From positions 1,633,425 through 1,697,424 of the forward strand of contig CACRXP010000012.1 in assembly GCA_902702965.1 (NCBI GenBank): a stretch of 64,000 nucleotides of DNA, read 5' to 3'. The translations under genes were made by a program, and so were the position numbers. The DNA is from Spirometra erinaceieuropaei. Its lineage: Eukaryota > Platyhelminthes > Cestoda > Diphyllobothriidea > Diphyllobothriidae. The notes under the pieces are model-generated. The model was not told the DNA's origin, searched no databases, and was given only the letters and a program-made list of their open reading frames with translations. Positions 10,843 through 20,555 of the stretch are shown here, piece after piece. Numbering within the stretch: position 1 is the first letter of the stretch; every line of letters starts with the position of its first letter.

Positions 10843-11796
10843 CGGTAGGTGGGCTAACTCATGAAATCTCGACCGAAATCTCGAAATGAGTTCTCGTTTC
10901 GAAAAGATTAATTAAGTAGGGTTGTGAAACTGATCATCATACAGCATAATTGTATAATGGTCCAGTTACCTCAGGGTGTCGGCTTTTGAAGGAACTTATT
11001 TCCGACTGTATGCAAGAACTATACTCTGCAAAAATGACTACATAAGTACCATGCAATTTTCTCCTTTATTTTCGATGCCCTAAAACACTCAATTATATTT
11101 CATGGAAAACATGCATAAAATCATCCATTCTTTTGCTCATTCGGTAGGCAATTACGTTTTATGATAATCTTATACTCGATGGAAGGGAATAATTCAGTAT
11201 TGAAAAACGTTTCTAATTCCCGAATAATTTTGAGCCCGACCTTCTGTTACACTTGCATTCGGGATTATAAATCTACAAGCCGTATATTTTCCGTGTACGG
11301 AAAACCATGCATTTCTCTATGAAATTAAGGAGAGACTCTATAGGTTTCATAAAACTAAGCAGTGGATTTGAGAAATATTGTTGACTTTACAAGGCATATT
11401 CGTAAATGCAGATACATGACGTTTTATGAACGGCCATTTCACGGTATTAAGAAATCCCACAATATGAAACTTTTTTAAAACCGAATTATACTCTTTTTCG
11501 AGTATAAAATTGGAAGTAGGCGTGCTTTTCTACCGAAAAAGTAAAAGAAGGAATATTTATATGCATGTTTTCCATGAAATATAATTGAATTGTCAATGGC
11601 ATCGAAAATCAATGAGAAAATCGCATGCTACTCAAGTAGTCATTTTTTGCAGAGTATGGTTCTTGCGTGCAGTCGGAAGGAAGTTCAGTTGAAAGCCTAC
11701 ACCCTGAGGTAACTGGATCATTATAGAATTATGCTGCGTGATGATTAGATTTACAACCATACTTAATTAATCTTTTCGGAACGAGAACGCATTTCG
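10843..11796. mobile_element. Foldback element family FB-1, copy 1 (right end lost)
   Basis: The left end reads TA|CGGTAGGTGGGCTAACTCATG. The right half repeats it inverted: ATTAATTAAGTAGGG near 10908 is mirrored near 11755, and the CATGCATTTTTC-type region is mirrored at about 11620. The expected right terminus (GAGTTAGCCCACCTACTG in the copy at 42217-43128) is missing. The element instead stops at GCATTTCGG and runs straight into a SINE at its B box. It encodes no protein. Confidence 0.75.
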
Positions 11797-11890
11797 GTTC
11801 GAATCCCACCGAGGCGCCGGAGTTTTCGCAGTTGGGTCAATATAAATTTTTTAAAATCTACCAAAACATCTATGAAATATCCTTTTGAAA
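11797..11890 (+). mobile_element. tRNA-derived SINE, 3' part
   Basis: It begins at the B box (GGTTCGAATCCC) and continues ACCGAGGCGCCGGA, TTTCGCAGTTGGGTCAATAT and AAAACATCTATGAAATATCC, the same body as the complete SINE at 50949-51100. The tRNA-like 5' half with the A box is missing because the foldback 10843-11796 abuts it. Confidence 0.7.
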
Positions 11891-12123
11891 ACAAGCATGT
11901 ACAGCAGAATTTATTGGGGCCAATAAATTTCGTGACGGCTTTTCAATTGCAGCCCGTCTCTGCATAACATAGGTAACGAATGAATGCGCACAGCAGTATG
12001 AATTTGTACAGAATGGCAGTGCATAAGAGCAAGGTCAAAGTTCAAGGCAATGAATAATCAGATAAGACGTCCACATAAGCATCATATAGGCAAGAGGGAG
12101 ACGAAATGTTAACAACAAATCAC

Positions 12124-13440
12124 AGTCAGGGGAAACTAGAGGTGTGAGATTACCAGGGCAATTGCAGATTGATCACATGATCTAACTGCTTGCACAGGTC
12201 TGGTTTCTCCCTCCGTATGTAAGCTGCTTCCAAATAACGCAAGGTTCGAGTTGTATGCGCTCGGACAAGTACTCGAAAAGATGCTTTAGGGTCGACAACT
12301 TGACCGCTATCTAACAGGTGTTTCGTTATAGACGAACGGGGGCTTTTGTTTTCCTGTTTGAAAAGCCAATTAGGCAAATGCTCAGCGGCCCTGGTTGCCA
12401 ATTGCCTTTGCGTTCGCCCAATGTACTTGCATCCGCAAGTGCATGTGAATTCAACACACAATTTGGGGTGGCGTGCATTGGCAAGGCATCCTTTGCCCGG
12501 TTAATTGGAAGGCTTTTTGTGGAACTGATGAAGATAAGCTCTGCTGCGTTGTACGTTCTTTCTATAGTGCAACGCAAGCGTCGCTTGATTGTGTTTGAGA
12601 CGTTGTCACCCTTAAAAGGTAGACATATTATAACGGTCTTCTTCGGAACGGACTGTTCCGTCAACTTTGGCCGTAAATGGTTGCTGTACTTCTGAATGAA
12701 GCGTGCAGGAAAACCACAATTATGTAAGGCTTCTTTGATTCGGGCAGTTTCTATATTTATGGATTACGTTTCCATTGTATTGGCGCAAAGCTTTTAAAAT
12801 GTAAGTATTGCTCTTTCCACGTAATCTTGTGGAAGACGGAGCGTCTTATTGAACCATCATCCTCTCTAAACATGAGGACGTCCAGGAAGGGTAACTTGCT
12901 AAACTGCTCCATTTTCATCGTAAATTTGATTTTAGGATGCAGATTATTCATCAGGCAAAGTAAGTCGGAGGCGTCTTCCTTGTTGTCAACAATCGTGAAT
13001 ATATCATCAACGTATCTCCTGTATAATGTTGTCATGTTTAATTCTGATGACACCTTTTCTTCTAGGTAACCCATAAAAACATCGGCGAGGGTTGGCCCGA
13101 GTGCACTGCCCATTGCGACTCCGTCAATTTGTCTGTAAAGTTTCCCATTAAACAGAAATTGAACATCTTTGGTGCAAAGTACTAGCAGATTTCGTAGTAG
13201 TTCGGGGGATAGTCGGGTTTTGGACGCATGGGCGCATATGATATCTATTGTTTCATCCAATGGTACATTGGTAAATAAGGATTCCACGTCTAAAGAGATT
13301 ATACCCTTGTCAGCAATGTTCTGGTCCTTAATTTCTTCAATGAAATGAAGACTGTCTTTTATCGTGTAGGTGGAAAACAATTATCGAATTGGTTTTGGCC
13401 CCTTGAAAAGCCATTTTGCTAGTCTGTGGGTAGGTTAATG
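12124..13440 (-). mobile_element. Penelope-like element with reverse transcriptase and GIY-YIG nuclease (PLE-D)
   Basis: Minus-strand reading from about 13440 to 12757 is a PLE reverse transcriptase: GIISLDVESLFTNVPLDETI, then GVAMGSALGPTLADVFMGYL, then YRRYVDDIFTIVD with the catalytic YVDD, then LPFLDVL. About 12664-12470 holds the connecting region. 12461-12150 holds the nuclease: CVEFTCTCGCKYIGRTQRQ followed by RAAEHLPNW and a C-terminal LEAAY. The nuclease is in a different frame from the reverse transcriptase, so at least one frameshift separates them, and the N-terminus is absent on this strand. No hammerhead-like motif was seen in the 150 nt after the nuclease. Confidence 0.85.
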
Positions 13441-13499
13441 TTCATGAAACATACGTGTATCATGCAAAGGAAGACAAGAGATTCATACCGTTTTAAACT

Positions 13500-13740
13500 A
13501 AGGAAGTGATTGTGCAAAAAGTCTACGGACGACTATTTCCCTCTGAGTACAGATAAAACTATCCTTAATTTGTCTGACATCAAACGTTATAAGCTACAAG
13601 CAGAGGCTTTATCACTAGGACTTGACTTTTACATTCCAAACAGGAGATTAAACTCAGTTGAAATTGAGGCTCAGTTTGAAGACTTGAATTCTCAACTTAT
13701 GACAATGTTATCAAAAGTGTGGTCGGTCTATGGCGATTGT
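13500..13740 (+). pseudogene. PLE N-terminal fragment in opposite orientation
   Basis: Plus-strand reading gives LNLSDIKRYKLQAEALSLGL followed by DFYIPN and IEAQFEDLNSQL. This resembles the region before the reverse transcriptase in Penelope-like proteins (an NLS...L..GL.F.P pattern followed by an E.LF/QFE.L block). It is head-to-head with the minus-strand reverse transcriptase at 12757-13440, so one element was broken and inverted or two insertions meet here. Confidence 0.5.
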
Positions 13741-13770
13741 TCCACTACAATCGTAAGGTATGCACAGTGA

Positions 13771-15804
13771 GCCATTTGCGACTAAGCCGTAGTATGTTAT
13801 GGCTGAATAAGCCGAAGACGTTCGAATGGTGGCACTCGTCGGACGTAATAACCTCCAGCATGGATGTTAAGCAGTCGTTTGGTCTGCAATGTTCGCTCTC
13901 TGACTGCGCCAAAGGAATGCCAGTATGTACGATAACACATATCGGCTGCTGTGCTCGCACTTCAGCAATGGATGCATATCGCGTGCTCTACACTTTATCC
14001 ACTGCGATCCTATCCCAACTGTCCTAAAGTAAACTGCCATTCGTTGCAAAAGGAAGGTAGGGTCTGAGACGATGGTTTGGCAACTCTCTATAGCTATTGT
14101 GTAGGTCTTGGTTTTGTGGTTTGCCGTTTCATGCGATTGAACGCTTGAGTGCTCCCGTACTGTCAATGCCAACGCCCCGAATGTGTCCATGCTTAGCGGC
14201 TGTGTATGTGTAGGTTTTGATAATCGAAGTCAGTCAGCATGTGGACTGAAGGTCAGACCGACTTCCGCGGTCGTAATTCGGCAATGGAAACCTATCTCAA
14301 TGTTGGTAATAGCAGGGATGGTCTACAGCTATCGTTAAGCAAATATGCCGCTATTGATTAAGCTACACACGGACTGGTGCTGTCGCTGGTAACCTCAAGA
14401 GTCGTTGCTGGTGATTGGCAAACCCGGATGACAAAACCTACTCAAATAGATAGAGTAGGTATTATTTCTTGGTTGAGAGGATTTTTTAGGTGCCATCTCC
14501 CAATGGTTACCTCTACCACCTGGCCCGCTTTAGGGACAAAGAAATACGTTTCAACGATGAGACACAAACTCGCCTCACTGCTGACACCCCCCCCTCCCAC
14601 CCAAGTTCTCTCAACCTGAGAACCAGGCTATAGTTCCTTCCCTTCATTCGGTATGGTTAGACACCTTCAATCATCTCAGTCTCTCACCATTACCCATTTT
14701 ATTGTTTGATTTTTACTTTTCTCTGCCTTCAGTGACATACAGTGCGCTGCCAACTTTGACTTCCCTAAGGAACGCATCTGGTTGCACTTGTTCATTCAGC
14801 CCTACGGAGAGGTGGTTTCTTCATTCTTGAGATCCTATGCGACAGGACTCTACAATCTCTGTTCCCTCTCTTGGTTATTTCGTTTTTTAAATCGCGTGGC
14901 ACAATGGGGACCTGTTCTTACGCGCTTCATTAAGGTGGGCAAAAAGTGTCGTGGTTCGCAAAGTATTCTTGGAGGGGAGTTCTTCTGATCTCTCCACTCT
15001 AAAGTGAACAGGCATTTTGACAGGTTTGTATTCGTGGATTAAGTGTAGTCATTCGATCCCCGGGTGCTTTAAATAACAACCTCAGAAGTGAAACTCATAT
15101 AACCACTCCTAAGTAATAGCAGTAACCCTAACCGTAGGCCAGCGTTAAGCCTAACGAGAACGCCTACGATCAACGTAGCTGAAAAGAAGCAGATGCGATC
15201 GCCGGAGCAAAAACCTTATTTACCTGACGTTTTGGGTTCGCCCTCCAACCTATCATGCATAGGAAGTCTCAGTATTCATATGATGCGATTGCTGTGTTAC
15301 TGCATACTTATGGCAGCTAACTCCCCCCTTGTTGTCAGTTACTTAAATTCAATCATCCATGTTGGATGTTGATATGATGATGGCTCAGCCATCACGCTCA
15401 CCGGATTACGCGCTGCCCAATTGGCCAATTACTCTGCGCAGAGTATGCGATCGGGTACCATGAATCGCAACTCAAGCAGATCGCGGCCCACGCGATTATC
15501 ACCTCCCGCGAGAATTTCAGCCTCCACGAAGTTGAATACGTGGCCAGGTCTCGTAGGTGTAACTTTAATCCCAACCGTAACGTAAGTACGAAATTAGAGC
15601 TCAGTTTAACGCTACCCTGTTCTTTATAGGAAGTGGATATAAGAAATTAACTGCAAACTTGGAGTAGACCGGCATATGCTAAGGTCTTTAGGCGCAGACC
15701 GAAATTTGACGTATAAATATTTGGGCCAAAGTCCATCAGCCACCTCGGGATAACTGCCTAATATCCATTAACTGCCAACAGACACTTAGTAGTATGTTCT
15801 AATG
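13771..15804. other. No gene recognised
   Basis: Open frames are short and share no motif with known families. A C-rich run sits at 14585-14600. 15300-15560 is GC-richer with no in-frame signature. Nothing in this stretch recurs elsewhere in the window as far as I can see. Confidence 0.5.
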
Positions 15805-15893
15805 TTATAAGATACCATACTATTTGAAGACGAAGACAGGCTCTCTGGAAGAGGTTTATTTAAGTGCTGAAGTTTCAAAGAGCTGAATCGGCT
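15805..15893 (-). mobile_element. PLE-B terminal segment, left of the gypsy insertion
   Basis: The segment GAAGACGAAGACAGG through GTTTATTTAAGTGCTGAAG to CAAAGAGCTGAATCGGCT continues on the far side of the gypsy element at 20556 (CTTCATTGTGAAAGCG). The inverted copy at 21300-21415 shows the same words uninterrupted, proving that the two flanks were once contiguous. A 12-14 bp insertion (CTCTCTGGAAGAG) distinguishes this copy. Confidence 0.75.
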
Positions 15894-16140
15894 TGTGCTG
15901 AAGTACTTGACTACTTGACCTTTGACAATCTTGTCACGTTTGTTTTACTGTAGCATTTGTTTTAACGTGACGAATACTCCGCCGCTTATAAGCTTCGCGC
16001 CGCTTGCGTGCTCTCTGGTCAGGTCGTTGCGCATTTTGAATATTAACTTTATTCACTTACTGGCCTTCCTTACGTCTCTCCGTTTATGGGGTTAGTAAGA
16101 CGTAGTTCGTTAGTTCGCGGGAACGACATAACTTACGTCA
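15894..16140 (+). repeat. 5' LTR of the gypsy element
   Basis: 247 bp, starting TGTGCTGAAGTACTTGACTA and ending CATAACTTACGTCA, with TG...CA termini. It matches 20310-20555 apart from about six substitutions and a one-base indel. The left flank GGCT and right flank AGCT of the element form an imperfect 4-bp target duplication. Confidence 0.93.
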
Positions 16141-16141
16141 T

Positions 16142-16158
16142 TGGTGACTCCCGACGTT
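16142..16158 (+). other. Primer binding site, tRNA-Trp-like
   Basis: TGGTGACTCCCGACGTT starts one base after the 5' LTR. Apart from a one-base difference it is complementary to the 3' end of metazoan tRNA-Trp (CACGTCGGGGTCACCA). tRNA-Trp priming is a known property of the CsRn1 clade of Ty3/gypsy elements. Confidence 0.65.
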
Positions 16159-16338
16159 AGCGCAGACTTAAGTTCTTTCCTTCTGTAACATTTAATGACA
16201 TTTAACGTCCTGTATTTATTTGCTAAATTTAAGTTCATTTACATTTCCCGCTAACCTTTTCACGATATTTTGCTACCTATATTTTGCTTATTATCTCTTC
16301 CTCAACTAAACAACCTGACGTTCCTGCCGAGTCTGTTC

Positions 16339-17110
16339 ATGCCGTTCATGTCACTGCCTGATTTCTGGCAACACGCCCCTGAACTTTATTTTATCCGCAT
16401 TGAGTCAGCCTTTTACTCCGCCAACATTACGAAGGAGTTGTCGAAATACCACAGACTTGTGGAGGTTCTCCCTGCCAATATTATCTCACAAGTTCAACCC
16501 TTGTTAGTGAAACCCCTGCAGACGCTCCCTATTCTGCTCTGAAGGCAGAAATCCTACGTCTCAATGCTGTATCTGACCGACAACGCTACCACCAGTTGAT
16601 CAAGGAGGAATCACTGGGCGACCGAAAGCCCTCAGAACTTCTCCGACGAATGCGTACTCTCTTAGGAGACATGCAGGTCGACGAGAAACTCGTTAAAGAG
16701 ATGTTTCTAGAGCAGCTGCCTGCAGATGTCCAAACGATTTCGGCATCCGGCTCGCAAGACCTTACACTTTCACATCTTGCTGAAATGACAGACCGACTGG
16801 TGGAGGTTCAACAGTTCCAGCCACCTTCCGTTGCTCAGATTTTTACATCCTCTTCAACGGTTAACGAGCAGTTACTGCAACAGATGTCGGCTATGGCGAA
16901 TGAGATAGCCTCCCTAAAACTACAGCTTGCTCGCATTACCTGTAGTCGCTCACCCAGCCGTCATCGTTCACGTTCGCGACCTCGCACAGCCAATTTGTCT
17001 TGGCATCACGCAAACTTTGTCGCCAAGGATCGCAAATGTTCTTCCCCTTGTTCATTTAAACCGAAACAGGGAAACCAGCCAGCCAGAGAACAGACGCGAC
17101 CGTTTTCTCT
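16339..17110 (+). pseudogene. gag of the gypsy element (frameshifted)
   Basis: The reading begins at one of two ATGs (16339 or 16348) with MSLPDFWQHAPELYFIRIES, the capsid-like opening typical of these elements, and shifts frame near 16530 into ...LKAEILRLNAVSDRQRYHQL and GDRKPSELLRRMRTLLGD. A basic Arg/Ser-rich tract (RSPSRHRSRSRPR) precedes the nucleocapsid Cys box at about 17000-17045. That box reads WHHANFVAKDRKCSSPCSF, fitting the CHCC pattern of CsRn1-like Gag, but its first Cys is replaced by Ser. Gag would package RNA into particles; this copy cannot encode an intact protein. Confidence 0.8.
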
Positions 17111-17119
17111 GGCTCTCCC

Positions 17120-17629
17120 AGCTCTGGTCGCACCTTTTATGTCTGCGGGCGTTTCCTGGTGGACACCGGAGCCCAGATCAGCGTGGTTCTCCCCACTCCA
17201 GTTGACCGCCGCTGTCCCAGCCCTGGTCTACATCTCCAGTCTGCAAACTGTTCCCCCATTTCCACTTTTGGTAGTCGTTCGCTAACGCTAAACATTGGTT
17301 TAAGTCGATCATTCTCCTGGATATTTGTGATTGCCGATGTGCCTCATGCGATCCTCGGTTCGGACTTCCTAGCCGAGTTTGATCTCCTTGTTGACTGTCG
17401 GCGTTCCTGTCTCCTCGACCGCACAACTGGTCTTTCTGTGCGCGGTCTTACACCCTTTAATGACTCCTGCAATTTATCTGTTCTGGACACAGGTATTGCT
17501 TGCCCATACCGAGACCTGCTTCTCCAACACCCCAACATATTAAAACCCCAGTTTCGCAGTGGTGACATCCAGCATGACGTTGTCCACCACATTCGCACCT
17601 CTGGCCCCCCAGTATTCGCACGGCCTTGA
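17120..17629 (+). pseudogene. Aspartic protease region of the gypsy element
   Basis: FLVDTGAQISVV at about 17150-17185 contains the D-T-G-A active-site motif of retroviral-type proteases, and ILGSDFLAEFDLLVD at about 17350-17395 is the conserved C-terminal ILG/DFL block. The reading stays open to 17629. The protease frame differs from that of gag just upstream, as expected either for programmed frameshifting or for a mutation. Confidence 0.8.
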
Positions 17630-18255
17630 CGACTGGCTCCGTCCCGTCTGCAATCGGCGAAGGCCGAATTTGAGCACATGCTGCAACTGGGCATAATTCG
17701 GCCGTCCGAGAGTCCATGGGCGTCCCCTCTGCATATGGTGCCCAAGGCGACATTAGACGACTAGCTGCCCTGTGGTGACTATGGCGCCCTCAACAATGCG
17801 ACCATCCCGGATCGTTATCCCGTCCCTCATCTTCAAGATTTTGCTGGAGCTCTTTTCGGCAAATCGATTTTCTCGAAGGTTGACCTTGCTCGGGCCTTCC
17901 ATCACCATTCGGCCTGTTCGAATTTATTCGCATGCCATTTGGTCTTCGCAATGCTGCCCAAACATTTCAGATGTTCATTGACCGAGTCCTACGTGGTCTC
18001 CCGTTTGTGTACGCCTACATCGATGACCTCTTGGTGGCCAGTCGAAATGCCGAGGAACACAATGTGCATCTTGCCTTAGTGTTTGACCGCCTCGATCAGT
18101 TTGGCGTGGTCATTAACCCTTCGAAGTGTGTTCTGGGTGTGCCGTCCCTTGAGTTTCTTGGTCACCATGTCGATGCACAAGGTTTGCGTCCCCTCTCTTC
18201 CAAGGTTGAGGCCATTCGTGACTTTCCTCCACCAACCTCCAAGCGTCAGTTGTAA
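17630..18255 (+). pseudogene. Reverse transcriptase of the gypsy element (broken)
   Basis: In order: HMLQLGIIRPSESPWASPLH, DYGALNNATIPDRYPVPHL, FSKVDLARAFH, MPFGLRNAAQTFQ, and AYIDDLLVAS with the catalytic YIDD at 18016-18027, then LEFLGHHVD. A TAG at 17762-17764 precedes the DYGALN block, a frameshift lies near 17900-17930 between the VDLARAFH and MPFGL blocks, and a TAA at 18253-18255 separates it from the downstream open frame. It would have copied element RNA into DNA. Confidence 0.88.
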
Positions 18256-18267
18256 CGTTTCCTTGGC

Positions 18268-19782
18268 ATGGTAAACTTTTATCGCCGGTTCCTACCGAAG
18301 TGTGCCGACCTTATGCTGCCACTCACCAACTTGCCCTCTGGTCCCAAGGGTCCCCTTGAGTTACGTGGCCACGCGCTGACTGCTTTTGAGAGAATTAAGA
18401 CCTCCCTTGCTGATGCTACCTTGCTCACTCATCCTGCTCCAGAGGCCCCATTGTCCCTGACGGTTGATGCTTCGACCGTTGCCGTAGGAGCAGTCCTCCA
18501 ACAGCATATCAACGACTCGACACGACCGTTGACATTCTTCTCCAAGAAGCTTTCATCTGCCGAGACGAGATATAGCACGTTTGGCCGTGAACTTCTTGCC
18601 ATTTACCTAGCCGTAAAACATTTCCGACACTTCCTTGAGGGTCGTGACTTCACAATTTTCACAGACCACAAACCACTTACATTTGCCACCCGGTCCCACT
18701 CTGACAAGTATAACCCGAGAGAGATTTCTCATTTGGATTACATCTCGCAATTCACCACTCACATCCGCCACATTGATGGCCCGAAGAATGCGGTGGCGGA
18801 CATGCTGTCCAGACCTTCCCTCTCGGCGTTTCACCTCTCACACGGGATTGATCTTGGTGCTATGGCGACTGAACAACGACGTGTTGGATGTCCTGGCGAC
18901 GAGTCTGTTGACAGTCTTCAATTATTTGACATCCCATTGACCACCGGCACTGGCACAATCCTTTGTGACGTATCGACTCCTATTCAACGCCCTTATGTGC
19001 CTGCCTCGATGCGTCGAGCTGTTTTTAAAACTCTCCACGGACTCTCCCATCCTGGGATTCGAGCCTCACAGAAGCTCCTCGCGGAAAGGTTCGTATGGCC
19101 TGGGTTGAACAAGGATGTGAAAGCTTGGACACGATCGTGCCTTTGCTGTCAACGTAACAAGGTTCAACGCCAGAACAAGTCTCCATCGGGCACGTTACCC
19201 AGCTCCGATGCACGGTTCAACCATGTTCATTTAGATGTCGTAGGTCCTTTACCTCCATCCAATGGCTATACTCACCTTCGCACCTGCGTTGATCGCTATA
19301 CCCGTTGGCCGAAAGCCATTCCTTTACCGAATGTGCAAGCGGAGACCATTGTGAAAGCCTTCGTCAGTCGTTGGGTCGCCATATTCGGTGCGCCATCCAT
19401 GATTACGACTGTTCGAGGCGCGCAGTTTGAGTGCACACTTTTCCAAACTCTCCTCAACTTCCTCAACCGTATTCGGACGACGGCCTACCACCCAGCTGCC
19501 AACGGCATGGTTGAGCGTTTCCACCGCCAGCTAAAAACTGCACTGCGTGCCGCAGAAGATCCCGAAAACTGGTCAGGCAATGTACCCGTTGCACTTCTTG
19601 GCATTCGTGCGGCACTGAAGTCAGACTTGGACTGCAACGTAGCCGAATTGGTTTTCGGCACTACCCTCCGACTCCCTGGTGAGATGGTCACCCCAACCTC
19701 TCGTGGTACCGAAGAGACCCCCGAAAATTTTGTGCATCGTCTGCGACAATTCATGCGCTCGCTGTCCCGGTTCCACCTCTAG
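18268..19782 (+). pseudogene. RNase H and integrase of the gypsy element
   Basis: A 504-codon open frame. Residues 1-190 cover the RT connection and RNase H (LTVDASTVAVGAVLQQ, GRELLAIYLAVKHFRHFLEG, FTDHKPL). Integrase follows with its zinc module (HGLSHPGIRASQKLL, CLCCQRNK), then the DDE core: the first Asp in HVHLDVVGPLPPSNGY and the Glu in NGMVERFHRQLK. The second catalytic Asp is lost, since GTT (Val) at 19411-19413 stands where TDRGAQF is expected. Even this longest frame would therefore give an inactive integrase. Stops bound it at both ends. Confidence 0.9.
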
Positions 19783-20252
19783 CTCCATCGACCGAGTCTT
19801 GCGTTGAAAATGGCTTGGCCAACTGCGCCCATGTGTTCGTTCGTTGTGATCGTTTGCGGAAGCCTTTAGAATCACCATACGAAGGACCGTTCCCTGTCCT
19901 TGCACGTAACATCAAGACCTTTCGGATCCTGCGAGGTGACAAAGAGGACGTAGTCAGCATCGACCGGGTCAAGGCTGCTGTTGCAGAGGAGCCCCCGGAC
20001 GTGTCTCAAGGACAAGCATGTGCTGACCCCATACCTCCTCCCACTCCTTTTCCACTTTCCCCACCTATCTATCCTTCCCGTATACTTCCTCTTCCTTCTT
20101 GTTCACAGCATCAAACTGCAACCTCTTCCTCCACCCTTAACTTGTCCACTACAGCACCTACTCAGCTGCCTCCAACAATGCCTCCCGCATATATAAACCG
20201 CAGTGGACGTCACGTTCACTTTCCCGAGCGTCTAGTTACTCATTTCTCCTAG
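19783..20252 (+). pseudogene. Integrase C-terminal GPY/F-like domain and tail
   Basis: After a frameshift near 19785-19815 the reading resumes with HVFVRCDRLRKPLESPYEGP, FPVLARNIKTFRIL and VSIDRVKAA, the GPY/F-type C-terminal integrase module. A proline/serine-rich linker follows, ending INRSGRHVHFPERLVTHF and a stop at 20250-20252. The same ending words are recognisable in the decayed copies at 2500-2560 and 45280-45340. Confidence 0.8.
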
Positions 20253-20295
20253 ACCTTTGTATGTCCTCCGGCGTCGTTCATGCCGCCCTCCGGTC

Positions 20296-20309
20296 TCGGA
20301 GGGGGGTAC
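20296..20309 (+). other. Polypurine tract of the gypsy element
   Basis: CTCGGAGGGGGGTAC, ending directly before the TG of the 3' LTR at 20310, is the expected plus-strand primer of reverse transcription. Confidence 0.7.
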
Positions 20310-20555
20310 TGTGCTGAATTACTTGACTACTTGACCTTTGACAATCTTGTCACGTTGTTTTACTGTAGCATTTGTTTTAACGTGACGAATACTCCGCCGC
20401 TTGTAAGCTTCGCGCCGCTTGCGTGCTCTCTGGTCAGGTCGTTGCGCATTTTGAATATTAACTTTAATCACTTACTGGCCTTCCTTACGTCTCTCCGTTG
20501 ATGAGGTTAGTAAGACGTAGTTCGTTAGTTAGCGGGAACGACATAACTTACGTCA
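20310..20555 (+). repeat. 3' LTR of the gypsy element
   Basis: 246 bp, TGTGCTGAATTACTTGACTA to CATAACTTACGTCA. It lacks one T of the run at position 47-49 of the 5' LTR and differs by about six substitutions. AGCT then CTTCATTG follows, resuming the interrupted PLE-B sequence. Confidence 0.93.

Larger units (their letters stand above)
15894..20555 (+). mobile_element. Ty3/gypsy LTR retrotransposon, CsRn1-like, inactive
   Basis: The element is 4662 bp with 5' LTR (15894-16140), primer site, gag, protease, reverse transcriptase, RNase H, integrase, polypurine tract and 3' LTR (20310-20555) in the standard Ty3/gypsy order. The LTRs differ by about six substitutions and one indel over 247 bp, so insertion is moderately old. 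Coding is broken by a gag frameshift near 16530, a TAG at 17762-17764, a frameshift near 17900-17930, a TAA at 18253-18255 and a frameshift near 19785-19815. Assignment to the CsRn1 clade rests on the tRNA-Trp-like primer site and the unusual gag Cys box. It inserted into a PLE-B copy. Confidence 0.92.

Noticed and set aside
12000..12123. Hammerhead motif downstream of the PLE-D nuclease
   Set aside because: Searched on the minus strand; no CUGANGA...GAAA combination was found.
17159..19782. Intact domesticated gypsy polyprotein
   Set aside because: It is flanked by both LTRs, has several stops and frameshifts and has lost an integrase catalytic residue, so it is a dead element, not a host gene.
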